Assembly (NCBI RefSeq): GCF_009827535.1 | Contig: NZ_WTYN01000006.1 | Span: forward strand, 1 to 64,000 | Direction of reading: 5' to 3' | Source of the DNA: Qipengyuania oceanensis | Lineage (GTDB): Bacteria > Pseudomonadota > Alphaproteobacteria > Sphingomonadales > Sphingomonadaceae | DNA: 64,000 nucleotides | Shown here: positions 54,301 to 62,773 of the stretch, piece after piece | How the letters are laid out: every line of letters begins with the position of its first letter | Position numbering within the stretch: the stretch's first letter is position 1 | Position numbers and translations under genes: made by a program | Notes under the pieces: model-generated | The model's input: the letters and a program-made list of their open reading frames with translations, nothing else | Told to the model about the DNA's origin: nothing | Databases searched by the model: none

Positions 54301-57288
54301 GTGTCGATCAATGCGGACACAATCGTCGCAAGCGGAACCGGTCAGCGAGCCCTTTACGCTTCTAGCAACGGTGGCAATGTCGATGTCACCGTGGGTGATG
54401 TCACCTCGAACGTGGAGAGCAATACCGCATACGGTTTGTTCGCTCGCGGCGCTTCGACCAGCATCGACGTCAACGGCGAGCTCGTCTCGGGAGGCATGGC
54501 GGTCAACTCGCAGAGCTTCGGCGGAACGTCGGTCGTGAACGTCAACGGGTCAGTCGTATCGGCCCTCGATATCGGCGTCAGCACGTTCGCGCAGTATGGT
54601 GAGGTCAACGTAGCGGACGGCGCGAGCATCGAGGCTGCACGCGCGGCCGTGGTGTTCACCAACCTATCGCCAGTCGATGCCGGGATCATGTATCTCGACA
54701 ACCACGGCACGATCAGCGGCAGCGTTGGCGTCTACGTGAACCCGAATGGCCAGGGCATCTCGCCCAGCGTCTACATCTACAACGACGGCACGATCACCGG
54801 TACGACGACCGGGTTCGCCGTCATCACCGGCAACGCCGACGACTCCCTAGAACTGACCGAGAATGCGATCGTCAACGGCATCGTGGACCTGGGTGGCGGC
54901 GATGCTGACATTCTCTCAGTCGGCTTCACCGACGGCGCGGCGGCGGATGCCATCGGCAGCGTCGCGCAGACGATCAATACCGAGTACCTCTCGGTCAACG
55001 ACGGCTATTGGATCGCAAACACCGGCAACTCGGTCTACCAGCGGATTGCCATTGACCAAGGGGCAGGGCTCGAGATCCAGCAGGTCGACGGATACGCCGC
55101 GGTCGTAGCGCCTAACGTCGTCGTTGATGGTGAGCTGGCGCTCAACTTCAACACCGATACCGAGGCTGGCGACCTTACCGGAATCTCGATCGAAGGCGAC
55201 GGCTCGGTCCACGTGACCGGCACGGCGACAATCTTGTTCGACGACACTTCCGGCCTCACCTACACCGGTGGCACCTATGTCGAGAACGGCACGCTGCTTC
55301 TGACCGACGAGTACGGCTACAATGTGTACACGTCGGGCGACGGTACCTTCCAGCTGGGCGACGGCGACACGGCCGGCGACTTCACCGGCTCGCTCGTCAA
55401 CGACGGAACCTTCGTCTTCGCTCGCAGCGACGACTATACCTTCAGCGGCGATTTCAGCGGGACGGGTTCGTTCGAGAAGCTGGGCGAGGGCCGGATACTG
55501 TTCGACGGTCTGTATGCCTTCGACGGCCTGACCACGATCTATGCAGGCTCGGTCGCGCTGTCCGGCGCGCTCGCAGCGGACACGCAGCTGCAGGTTTCGG
55601 GCGGTGTGTTCGACCTGTCCTCGGTCCAGGGCGGAGCGCAGACGATTGCCTCGCTCAGCGGCACGGGTGGCACGCTGATCCTGGGCGACATCAGCCTGAC
55701 GGTCGATCAGACCGGCACGACCAGCTACTTCGGTGATATTACCGGCTCGGGCGAGTTCATCGTCGAGGGTACGGGCGACCTGAAGCTCGAAGGAGACATC
55801 TCCTTCACCGGCGATGCGATCATCAACGGCGGCACCCTGTCGGTGAACGGCTCGATGACCGAAGCCGACTTCTTCGTGAACACCGGCGGTACGCTCGGCG
55901 GGAACGGCGAAGTCGGACCGGTGGTGGTCGATGGCGGCACGATCGGTGCCGGCAATTCGATCGGCACGCTGACCGTCGTCGGCGACCTTACGCTCTCTGC
56001 GGCCTCGATCTTCGAGATCGAAGTCAACGCGGCGGGCGAAGCGGACCTCGTGAATGTCACAGGGACCGCCACGCTGGGCGGAGCCACCGCTTCGATCCTG
56101 GCGGAAGAGGGCGCTTACGCGCCGTTCACCGAATACACGGTGCTGACCGCGGGAAGCGTGGTGGGTACCTTCGGCGACATCACGACGAACTACGCGTTCC
56201 TGACGCCGCAGTTCGCCTACGATGCGACGGAAGTCTCGCTGGTCCTGCGCCGCAACGATATCGCCTTCTCGGATTTCGGCGCGACCGGCAACCAGTCGGC
56301 GGTGGGTGGCCTGATCGAGGACCTGGCGGTGGGCAGCGTACTCTACAACGAGGCGCTCCTGCTGACGGCAGCCGAAGTTTCGCCAGCCTTCGAGACGCTC
56401 ACGGGTGAAGCCTACCCGGCCTATCTGGGCGCCATGGTCGAAACCGCGGAAATGCTGCGGGACCAGCTGCGTCCGGCACCAGCCGAAGGCGTCTTCGCCT
56501 GGGGCAACGGTCTGCTCGGCAAGGTCGACGGTTCCGGCAGCGGCTACCGCGATGCGGAATTGTCGTCGAAGGGTGTCGCAGGCGGCCTCGGCTACGGAAA
56601 TGGCCCGCTTCAGGCTTCGATCGGGCTCGGCAAGGTCTGGCACGATGCCGACGACCTGGGCGTCTCGGACGCGCAAACCACCGTCCTGTCGGCCCGCGTC
56701 GGCTACGGCCAGGCGCTCGGTTTCTCCGGCGAAGTCGGTATCCAGAAGGGGTGGAGCGATGCGAATATCGCTCGCACCACCTCGCTCGGCTCCATTTCCG
56801 AGAACCTGGCTGGCGAAATCGACGGCGACTATCTGCAGGTGTTCGGCGAGGCCGGTTACCTGTTCGGTAGCGAGACCGCGGCCTTCGGTCCCTATGTCGG
56901 CCTGAGCACGGTGAACCTCGATGCGGACGACCTGACCGAAACCGGCGGCGTCACCGCGCTCGACATCTCCGATCTCGACCGCACGGTCACCTTCGGCCGG
57001 ATCGGCGGCAAGTTCGACGCCCGGATGGCCGGTGGCCTGACGCTGGGCGGCAACGCTGCTTACCGCCGTGCCTGGGGCGACCGGGAGAACGCCGCGAGCA
57101 TCGCCTTTGCCGACAATGGCAGCGACGTGCTGATCGGTGCCCTGCCGATCGACAAGAGCGCATGGGAACTGGGTGCGAGCATCGGTTACCGTTCGGGCCG
57201 CCTTGCACTCGAGGCGGGCTATGCTGGCACTTTCTCCGACAGCTACGACAGCCATGGTGGCCGTCTGAGCCTGTCGATCGGCTTCTGA
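51322..57288 (+). CDS. Giant type V autotransporter 2
   Basis: Outer-membrane autotransporter of 1988 residues, start at 51322 set by AGGAGG and the signal peptide (MIKTSRNLRR, core, cleavage near AVHAT). The first mature residues share IVFDDGDIVVDEASASGDPTAV, in near-identical form, with autotransporter 1. The passenger up to about residue 1304 is colinear with but strongly diverged from autotransporter 1 and about 314 residues longer, with many degenerate beta-helix repeats (VTIAADTVSTTADG type). From residue 1305 to the C-terminal Phe the protein is identical to autotransporter 1, including the beta-barrel. The function of the passenger is unknown. Confidence 0.9.
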   Translation: MIKTSRNLRRAALLLQAGTAMPLLMATAVHATPIIVFDDGDIVVDEASASGDPTAVDVYSSGGSVDISVDTVTATAPDDARADVVYVGAGGSGTVTANFGSITATGGNLRAALIETESGAIDVTVGSVTMDGEANAGVHALSASGDVTINAQDVRVLGTGIDPNYEVFPEAVFAQSGEGSATVIVGHAETFGLFGSAVIALAGTDATIQVDSATAHSDGAVAVSARGGDSTTITAGTVTMTGDGNAIEGASDGSVTISADTVSSGGLGILAQGGESIAVTSGTLDAARGILADGGTTAETSVSVEGAVTTTNGYGVVALGETVTVIMSADSSITAEGSGVTANGQTAATVVAQDIASVGQAIRATTLAAGPVNVTVNGTVESSGSNAVSLVGNGVILAITEGAEVISHAGNASVAIGGRDGNISIANAGTIAAYDAAASGIGVSTSGNIAIDSNTVVVSTDQAPNSPFTASAINAESTGGSVDIAAQSVTVDAPGRYGINSVASGDGDVSITAGVVSMTGATLKGIRGDAQTGDVTIAADTVSTTADGAMGAYGHSVDGNVSVSVDLVSTEGGIDFNTGEAAEGAFAQSDNGFASVAVNEATIGGYASSGAIAIGGAGATLTAGNLTVAGQYSAAAYAQSNNGDASANVGSVTLTGDRQGAVNVIADGGNAMLSIGQINSEGTLANGAYAYALNNATINSGSVAVQNYGIVAIADNGAATVSTTGDTTADLRWSIRGIGADVNITTAADTLTQGGTDGIWAQAADTATVVNGGTALATGDLGSAIRVTGNGALSVTSDTAVVTGAGADPGVRPNDTYRIEQGGIIVEGAEGPIMIDSGTVDVAGEYRYGISARGNGPISITANTVTLASADSVAVVGRGGVGDVSITTGSVTTTGASGVGVFGNATSGNVTIDAGTTRVENEGLQGDFTGDAVVGSSDSGSVTITSDNAYSAAYGGSAVVGIGANVSIDSIMAETAGDGGIAVYGAAQMAGGSVSINADTIVASGTGQRALYASSNGGNVDVTVGDVTSNVESNTAYGLFARGASTSIDVNGELVSGGMAVNSQSFGGTSVVNVNGSVVSALDIGVSTFAQYGEVNVADGASIEAARAAVVFTNLSPVDAGIMYLDNHGTISGSVGVYVNPNGQGISPSVYIYNDGTITGTTTGFAVITGNADDSLELTENAIVNGIVDLGGGDADILSVGFTDGAAADAIGSVAQTINTEYLSVNDGYWIANTGNSVYQRIAIDQGAGLEIQQVDGYAAVVAPNVVVDGELALNFNTDTEAGDLTGISIEGDGSVHVTGTATILFDDTSGLTYTGGTYVENGTLLLTDEYGYNVYTSGDGTFQLGDGDTAGDFTGSLVNDGTFVFARSDDYTFSGDFSGTGSFEKLGEGRILFDGLYAFDGLTTIYAGSVALSGALAADTQLQVSGGVFDLSSVQGGAQTIASLSGTGGTLILGDISLTVDQTGTTSYFGDITGSGEFIVEGTGDLKLEGDISFTGDAIINGGTLSVNGSMTEADFFVNTGGTLGGNGEVGPVVVDGGTIGAGNSIGTLTVVGDLTLSAASIFEIEVNAAGEADLVNVTGTATLGGATASILAEEGAYAPFTEYTVLTAGSVVGTFGDITTNYAFLTPQFAYDATEVSLVLRRNDIAFSDFGATGNQSAVGGLIEDLAVGSVLYNEALLLTAAEVSPAFETLTGEAYPAYLGAMVETAEMLRDQLRPAPAEGVFAWGNGLLGKVDGSGSGYRDAELSSKGVAGGLGYGNGPLQASIGLGKVWHDADDLGVSDAQTTVLSARVGYGQALGFSGEVGIQKGWSDANIARTTSLGSISENLAGEIDGDYLQVFGEAGYLFGSETAAFGPYVGLSTVNLDADDLTETGGVTALDISDLDRTVTFGRIGGKFDARMAGGLTLGGNAAYRRAWGDRENAASIAFADNGSDVLIGALPIDKSAWELGASIGYRSGRLALEAGYAGTFSDSYDSHGGRLSLSIGF

Positions 57289-57388
57289 AGCTTGAACAGC
57301 GTCCGGCGGGCAGCGGGATCATCTCGCGGTCCGCCGGAACACGATGCGACCCGAAGGGCCTGATCGCAGCAGGCTCCTCCAACTGAAA

Positions 57389-57417
57389 GGCCCCGGAGAA
57401 CATCCGGGGCCTTTTTT
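57389..57417 (+). terminator. Terminator of autotransporter 2 (repeat copy)
   Basis: Identical to the hairpin at 17089-17117: 9-bp stem, 5-base loop, six T. It is part of the duplicated block. Confidence 0.9.
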
Positions 57418-57444
57418 ATTGTTCGTTGCGGATGGCGGCGGGGA

Positions 57445-57723
57445 CTATTTGCCCAGCGGATCGGCCGGCTTGATGAAGTAGCCGACGACCGACCATCCGG
57501 TGCCTTCGCGAACCATGACAGCCGTCTCGACGGCGTCGGTCGGCGCGTCCGAGAACTTCGTGTCGAACTCGACAATGCGATATTCGCCGGCAGGCGCGCC
57601 GGGCAGCTTGTCGTAAGCCGTCACGCCCTTCAGCGAGCGCGTCATCACCGTGCCGAGCGGTGCGCGAACCGGTTGGACCTGGGCGGCCCACGTCTTTGCG
57701 GTAACTGCGCCGCGGAAGGCGGT
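57445..57723 (-). pseudogene. C-terminal fragment of the DUF4019 protein gene
   Basis: This holds only the last 92 codons plus stop of the gene intact at 17145-17936. The HTH and transmembrane parts are missing, because the repeat ends at 57723. An open frame continues into unrelated sequence to 57789, but that extension is chance. A synonymous change at 57691 is the only difference seen from the intact gene. Confidence 0.9.
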
Positions 57724-58464
57724 GAGACTGCATGGCTGGTGGGACTGATCGAGACGACGATGAAAAAGCTTGGTGAAACCGGCCACCACGCCGGCAACGA
57801 CCGGATAATGTGGGGCGTGATTGACGGGCGAGTTGGCTATCTACAGGTTTTTCAAATGGGCGGGTTCACGGATCGAGAGGACTTCGGCAGCGAAGCCTGG
57901 GCAACTGCGGAGATGGCCGAGTTTGATCGCATCATGGATGAAGCCTTCGCTGCATTTGCCGAAGCTGGTGTCCAAGGAGTAATCGTTGACCTGTCGAACA
58001 ACCGCGGTGGCTGGGACAAGATCGCAAAGGCGATCCCCGCGCGTTTCACGGACCAAGCCTATGTTGGCTTCACAACCGCGACCCGTGGGTCCGGCCTCTC
58101 TCCCTTTCCGCACGTAATAGAGCCTGCGTCGGGGCCGCGCTTTACCGGCCCAGTCTATTTGCTCACCAGTGATGTCACGGTCAGCGGGGGAGAGCTTGCC
58201 ACGCTGGCTCTGCGACAGAACCCGCGGGTGGTGCATCCCGGAGCCACAACCCGCGGTGCGTTCTCCACTCCGCTGGCTAAGCGACTGCCCAACGGCTGAT
58301 TGCTTGAGCTTTCAAATGAGATCTTCGCCGCGCCCGACGGCAGCGTTTATGAGGCGGCCGGGATCAAGCCGTCGACAGTGCTCGAGGTTTATCCTGGAGA
58401 TGCGCCGGTCGAAGGACATTGGCGTGCGGTCGAAGCATTGGCCGAGATGATCGCTTCCCGCTGA
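57724..58464 (+). pseudogene. S41-family peptidase remnant (5'-truncated, internal stop)
   Basis: Sequence resembling the C-terminal half of S41 (C-terminal processing-type) peptidases: VIVDLSNNRGGWDKIAKAI, YLLTSDVTVSGGELATLAL with the region of the active-site Ser, and a later PSTVLEVYPGD. The 5' part is absent because the repeat abuts it at 57723. An in-frame TGA at 58297-58299 (after RLPNG; TGG would give Trp) interrupts it, and the same frame then runs 54 more codons to a TGA at 58462-58464. It is therefore non-functional as it stands. The gene was probably broken by the arrival of the repeat block. Confidence 0.75.
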
Positions 58465-58874
58465 CTAGATGGACCAATTTCCCACGCCACGTCCATGACC
58501 GGTTTGGGCCTTTTGTGATCCAGAAGCAGACAGTCCGCAGACGGCCCATTTGCGGTCGGTAAGCAATACGCCCTCAACCAAGACGTAGGCTTCCCATTTC
58601 TTTGTTCTAAAAAGCAGACGCTCTCTGCGACCACTCCGGGCAAGAAGAATGAAGACGACATGCTCTCGAAGTTACCCAGCGGCGCGGAGCCGTAGGTCAT
58701 GGAGCTTTGGAGTCAAGATCGGCCCAATTGTGAAATCCACAAAGTTCAGAATTTGTCGTCTATCTGGTCGACAAAAGGCAGAGTTTCCTAGTGCGATGGA
58801 TTAATCAAGCGATCCCACCCGTTCCTCCTTCGAGGCGTTTATCAACGCGCGTCGGCACTAATGGAGGTTTGCTC
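58465..58874. other. Gene-free spacer after the peptidase remnant
   Basis: About 410 bp without a convincing gene. The minus-strand open frame at 58389-58700 is not supported by conserved sequence or an SD, although its DNA resembles short intergenic sequences that I recall seeing repeatedly in related genomes. GGAGG at 58863-58867 is the SD of the next gene. Confidence 0.4.
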
Positions 58875-59219
58875 ATGAAATCGAATGTCATCTGTATCGC
58901 ACTCGCTCTTACTTCTGCGGGAGCAACCAGCGCAGCCATCCCCATGCTTCAGGAGGAGCGGGCAGCACGCGAGGAAGAGAAATTGATTCTCGATCATCCG
59001 ATCGCCGGTATCGAGAACAATCGGTGGTTCGACTATCGGACTGATGTCATCGAAGCTCAGAAAGAGGTCACCAGCGACCTGCGCCGCGCCAGCGATATCG
59101 AGGACCAGCGCGATGCGTGGGAAGAGTATGCCCAAGAGCTCAAGCATGAACGTGAAGACTACATTCACGACATGGCGAAGCGCGGCTTCCGCCACGGCAG
59201 TGTCACCGTCTTCGACTGA
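58875..59219 (+). CDS. Small exported, highly charged protein
   Basis: A 114-residue protein with a signal peptide (MKSNVICIALALTSAG, cleavage near TSAAI), then Glu/Arg/Lys-rich helical sequence (about 28-100) that may form a coiled coil. The ATG at 58875 has GGAGG seven bases upstream. A longer frame upstream lacks support. The family is unknown to me. It is followed by a strong hairpin pair. Confidence 0.6.
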   Translation: MKSNVICIALALTSAGATSAAIPMLQEERAAREEEKLILDHPIAGIENNRWFDYRTDVIEAQKEVTSDLRRASDIEDQRDAWEEYAQELKHEREDYIHDMAKRGFRHGSVTVFD

Positions 59220-59235
59220 CGATCCCTAAGGTTGT

Positions 59236-59304
59236 GCCGCCCACTTCCTCCTATTGGGCGGCCGACGATGTTACGAAGGACCGGAGCACGCCCTTCCGGT
59301 CCTT
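59236..59304 (+). terminator. Two hairpins after the small exported gene
   Basis: GCCGCCCA/TGGGCGGC (59236-59243 with 59255-59262) and AAGGACCGGA/TCCGGTCCTT (59276-59285 with 59295-59304). The second has a 10-bp stem and a pyrimidine-rich tail (CTTCTTTG), and because the anti-sigma gene ends at 59331 on the other strand it probably serves both. Confidence 0.75.
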
Positions 59305-59330
59305 CTTCTTTGCTGTCACCGGGTGAGAGC

Positions 59331-60011
59331 TTACCGCCAGCCAGCTTTGCGCGCGGCGGCCTCTTCCTCTGCATTGAGAGCTGGCCCCACAGCCATTTCC
59401 TGTACCTGCTGGAAGATGGGGTTGGTGCTTGCTTGGCGGAAATCCTTCGCACTACCACGCACATATTCGACAGCGGCCCGCTTCTCCCATCCACTCGGCG
59501 CATGGCAGGCGATAGCCGAGCGGCCGGGCACACTGTAGGCGCGGCAGAACTCGTCCTCGCTGTTGCGAAACGAGAGGAGGATGCGCGTGTCGCCGTCGGG
59601 TCCCTGCTCGGACACCAGCTGGTTGTCGAGCGTCGCGAGAAGCTCCGGTTCCATTTTGTCCGTCCCTCCGCGCGGCAAGAACAAGGCAAGCGCGAGCGAC
59701 GCCGCGAGCGCCGGTCCGGCATAGAGCGACCAGCGCGGTATCCTTCGCTTCGTCTCGATGCGCTCGCGTGCTGTAGCGAAATCGACCACTTCGGACTGTT
59801 TAGGCTGGAGTATGGCAGTGAGGTGTTCCGGGACTGGTTTCTCGGCAATTTGGGCGAAATGTTTGGCAAGGCGGGTCTTAAGGCCACGATGCGCCTCTAC
59901 TTCTGCTGCCAGCGCGGGGTCTGCCGCAACGAGGGCGGCAACCTCGGCCTGGCGCTTGGTGTTGAGCTGGCCATCTGTGAAGGCTGCGAGTTCTTCACGG
60001 GTTACGGTCAT
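59331..60011 (-). CDS. Anti-sigma factor, membrane-anchored
   Basis: A 226-residue protein: N-terminal zinc-free anti-sigma-like helices (LAAFTDGQLNTKRQAEVAALV), a basic segment, one membrane helix (about 95-112), and a periplasmic C-terminal part. It overlaps the sigma gene stop by four bases (ATGA), the normal layout for an ECF sigma/anti-sigma pair. It should hold the sigma factor inactive until an envelope signal arrives (inference from family). Confidence 0.82.
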   Translation of the reverse strand: MTVTREELAAFTDGQLNTKRQAEVAALVAADPALAAEVEAHRGLKTRLAKHFAQIAEKPVPEHLTAILQPKQSEVVDFATARERIETKRRIPRWSLYAGPALAASLALALFLPRGGTDKMEPELLATLDNQLVSEQGPDGDTRILLSFRNSEDEFCRAYSVPGRSAIACHAPSGWEKRAAVEYVRGSAKDFRQASTNPIFQQVQEMAVGPALNAEEEAAARKAGWR

Positions 60012-60547
60012 TCAGCCTCTCCCAGCAGTTCGAGCAGCGCATCGCGCCCGCGCACCAGGCGCGAATTAAGCGTACCCACCGGGCAGCCGACGATTTCGGC
60101 GGCCTCCTTGTAGGCATAGCCTTCGACCATCACGAGCAGCACCGCCTCGCGCTGGTCCTCGGGCAGTCTCTGCATGGCACGATCGACCATCGACAGCTCG
60201 ACCGTGTGCTCTTGCGCGCCGTCGCCACCGACCGACTGGCCAGCGTCTTCATGCACGAAGGTCTCGCGACGGCGAGTCGCCGCCCGGACCTGGTCGATCC
60301 AAATATTGCGCATCACGCGATACATCCAACTATCGAGCCGCGTACCTTCCAACCACTTGGTCTGGTTGGCGAGCGCGCGTTCAAGGCTCATCTGACAAAG
60401 ATCATCACCGTCAGCCGAGTTCCCGCATAGCCCGACCGCGAAACGTCGCAGCCGGGGCAAGAGTGCCAGCAGGTCCTGCTCGAACGATGTGCTCAGCGTC
60501 TTTGCCTTCCGAGGGATTAAACGGATGACCCCGCCCGTTTCATCCAT
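60008..60547 (-). CDS. ECF-type RNA polymerase sigma factor
   Basis: A 179-residue sigma factor with region 2 (about 22-90; DLLALLPRLRRFAVGLCGN, DDLCQMSLERALA, SWMYRVMRNIWIDQVR) and region 4 (about 120-175; LPEDQREAVLLVMVEGYAYKEAAEIVG, GTLNSRLVRGRDAL). No region 1.1 or 3. It starts 32 bp from the divergent subtilase gene, so the pair share a control region and the subtilase may belong to its regulon. Confidence 0.92.
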   Translation of the reverse strand: MDETGGVIRLIPRKAKTLSTSFEQDLLALLPRLRRFAVGLCGNSADGDDLCQMSLERALANQTKWLEGTRLDSWMYRVMRNIWIDQVRAATRRRETFVHEDAGQSVGGDGAQEHTVELSMVDRAMQRLPEDQREAVLLVMVEGYAYKEAAEIVGCPVGTLNSRLVRGRDALLELLGEAE

Positions 60548-60579
60548 GCTTAATCACGATCAGGGAAAAGGTCGAAGCG

Positions 60580-61785
60580 ATGAACCGGATTATCCTCATC
60601 CCCGCGCTAGTCGCGAGCCTTGCCCCCCCGCTGGCGGCGCAGGTCGCGCTGCCAGCTTTGCCTGTGCCGCGCGTAGGCGAGGTGCTCGTTCCAGTGACCG
60701 GCGAGATCGATGATCCCAAGCAATTGGTCGCCGACCTCGCGCGGGATCGCCTGCGCACCATCGATCGCCTTGTCCGGCGCAATCGCCATATTATCGAACC
60801 GGATTCGGCGGGAGAACCCGCACGTCGGGGCGAGTTGCTGGTGATGGATGTCGACGAGGAGGGGCTTCGCCGGGCACAGCAGGACGGTTTCACCGTCCTT
60901 TCCGCTGAAAAAGTGCCCGGCTTGGGAATCACCGTGACCCGACTTGCTACCCCGAAGGGCGCGTCGTTGGCTCAGTCGGAAACCGCCCTAGCCAAAATAC
61001 TCCCCGACGCTGTGGTCTGTGCTGACAATCTCCATTTCCAGTCCGGCCAGGCGGGCTCCCCGCTCGTTCCCCTCGCCAGCGCCGGACTTTCAGGGCAGGG
61101 TTCCCTCGAAGTTGGGATGATAGACGGCGCACCGGGCAACGCCATACCCGTGTTCGCTGCGCGCGGGTTCGCGAAAGGCGCCCCGTTTCCGAGCCATCAC
61201 GGCAGCGCGGTCGCCTCGCTGCTTCTCTCAGCAGGTGTCGACAAGGTTCGGGTCGCCGATGTCTATGGCACCGACAGTGCGGGCGGAAACGCGTTGGCCA
61301 TCGCCAAGGGGCTGGGATGGCTGGTCTCCCAAGGTAGCGATGTCGTTACCATCAGCCTAGTTGGCCCGAAGAATGCCGTCCTCGAGCGGGCTGTGTCGGC
61401 CGCGCAACGCAAGGGCGCGGTAGTCGTCGCAGCGGTCGGCAACGATGGACCGGCTGCGCCGCCCGCCTATCCAGCCAGCTATAACGGTGTCGTCGCGGTG
61501 ACGGCAGTTGACGGAAAGCGACGCGCCCTGATCGAGGCGGGACGGGCCCTACATATAGATTATGCGGCCCCTGGAGCGGATATTTCTGGCTTCAATGCAA
61601 AGGGGAAGCGCATCTCGCTGCGCGGGACATCCTTCGCCACGCCCTTGGTTGCAGCGCGGATAGCGAGTGCAGGCAAGGGCGCATGGCGCAAGGCGCTCGA
61701 CGCCGAGGCCATCGACCTCGGCGAGCGGGGGCCGGACAGCACATTCGGGCGTGGACTTGTCTGCGCTGCGTGCAAGGGGCACTAA
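60580..61785 (+). CDS. Exported subtilisin-like serine protease (S8)
   Basis: A 401-residue protease with a signal peptide (MNRIILIPALVASLAPPLAA). The catalytic triad can be placed: Asp in VGMIDGAPG (about 180), His in FPSHHGSAVASLL (about 205-206), Ser in GTSFATPLVAARIA (about 349); the oxyanion Asn is in VVAAVGNDGPAAP. The N-terminal 140 residues are a propeptide-like region. It is divergent from the ECF sigma/anti-sigma pair, an arrangement in which the protease may act on envelope proteins under sigma control. Confidence 0.9.
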   Translation: MNRIILIPALVASLAPPLAAQVALPALPVPRVGEVLVPVTGEIDDPKQLVADLARDRLRTIDRLVRRNRHIIEPDSAGEPARRGELLVMDVDEEGLRRAQQDGFTVLSAEKVPGLGITVTRLATPKGASLAQSETALAKILPDAVVCADNLHFQSGQAGSPLVPLASAGLSGQGSLEVGMIDGAPGNAIPVFAARGFAKGAPFPSHHGSAVASLLLSAGVDKVRVADVYGTDSAGGNALAIAKGLGWLVSQGSDVVTISLVGPKNAVLERAVSAAQRKGAVVVAAVGNDGPAAPPAYPASYNGVVAVTAVDGKRRALIEAGRALHIDYAAPGADISGFNAKGKRISLRGTSFATPLVAARIASAGKGAWRKALDAEAIDLGERGPDSTFGRGLVCAACKGH

Positions 61786-61891
61786 AAAAATTTGCGGGGG
61801 CATGGATTAACCGCCGAGCTGCATCCGTTTTTCTTCAGAAGCGAGCGACGAACGTCCTGAAAGGCTCGCTGACTAGAAAGGAAAACGAACC

Positions 61892-62731
61892 ATGAAAAAG
61901 CTCCTATTTGCCGCTTCGGCACTCACCTTCTTCGTCGCGCCGGCCGCTCAGGCCCAGCTTCTCCCCGGTTCGCCGGTCGGCTCGATTGCTCGCGGGTCCA
62001 CCGGTCCTATCGGCTCGATTACCCGCCTCCCAAGAGAATCTGTTCGTTCAGCCACTCGTGGCGAGGTGCGCGGCGATGCCAACACCCGCGGGAGTCAGAA
62101 CGTCGACCGCCGCTCAGGCTCGGTTTCTCTTGATCGCACGATTGACGCAGGTGCCGATGCGACGGCAAGCCAACTGCTAGACACGCCGCTGGGATCCGCC
62201 AATGGCTCGACCTCAGGCAGCGGCAGAGCTTCGGGTTCGGGCAGCGCCGATGCGCAGCTGATCGGGACAGAGGCTGTCCAAGGCGTTGCTCAGGATACGG
62301 TTGGTCGTGGGCGCGAAATGGCAGCCACGGTCCGCAATCTTGTAATACCAGCCGTTGGTGCGACACGCGATCGTGCTACCGATCCGGTCGGCCAGGCCAG
62401 CACGCTCGCCGGTTCGGCACAAGGCGCTGGTTCGGCAGCAGGAGCCGCTTCGGGCATGTTGGGCAACGGCGTGCTTGCCGTAGCTGGCAGCGGCGCGGCG
62501 GAAGGCGAAGGCGCTTTTGCGGTTGCACCGCGCATCCCGGTAATGTCGCCAAGTGGAGATCGGCTCGGCGAGGTTCGCCAGATCATCGCCGACAAACGCG
62601 GCCGGATTCAGCAGGTAGTCGTCGAAACGCGCGATCGCACAGTAACGCTGCCAGCTGCTAGCCTTGCTGGTTCGGGAGGCGCCCTCGTCATGGTCGAAAG
62701 TTCGGCTGCTGGTGAACTGCCAGCCGAGTAA
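61892..62731 (+). CDS. Secreted low-complexity protein with PRC-barrel-like C-terminus
   Basis: A 279-residue exported protein: signal peptide (MKKLLFAASALTFFVAPAAQA), a long Gly/Ser/Ala/Thr-rich disordered region (about 25-205), and a C-terminal stretch (about 215-275, VMSPSGDRLGEVRQIIADKRGRIQ) of the PRC-barrel type. It lies about 105 bp after the subtilase with AGGAAAAC before the ATG. Its role is unknown. Confidence 0.7.
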   Translation: MKKLLFAASALTFFVAPAAQAQLLPGSPVGSIARGSTGPIGSITRLPRESVRSATRGEVRGDANTRGSQNVDRRSGSVSLDRTIDAGADATASQLLDTPLGSANGSTSGSGRASGSGSADAQLIGTEAVQGVAQDTVGRGREMAATVRNLVIPAVGATRDRATDPVGQASTLAGSAQGAGSAAGAASGMLGNGVLAVAGSGAAEGEGAFAVAPRIPVMSPSGDRLGEVRQIIADKRGRIQQVVVETRDRTVTLPAASLAGSGGALVMVESSAAGELPAE

Positions 62732-62752
62732 GTTGCTCGAAACGATGGATGA

Positions 62753-62773
62753 TGGCCGGGCAAAGCCCGGCCA
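62753..62773 (+). terminator. Hairpin after the PRC-barrel gene
   Basis: TGGCCGGGC and GCCCGGCCA form a 9-bp stem with an AAA loop 22 bp after the stop. The T tract is poor (TTATT), so termination is likely but not certain. Confidence 0.65.

Larger units (their letters stand above)
55235..57723 (+). repeat. 2.49-kb direct repeat, copy B
   Basis: Same sequence as 14935-17423 at +40,300, with three differences seen: 55299, 55323 and 57691. The first two are synonymous changes near the left edge and the third is synonymous in the DUF4019 fragment. The right edge at 57723 falls inside coding sequence of an S41-type peptidase remnant, marking a rearrangement junction. Confidence 0.95.

Noticed and set aside
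58389-58700. A 103-codon minus-strand open frame across the end of the peptidase remnant
   Set aside because: No SD, no domain, and it overlaps decayed coding sequence on the other strand.
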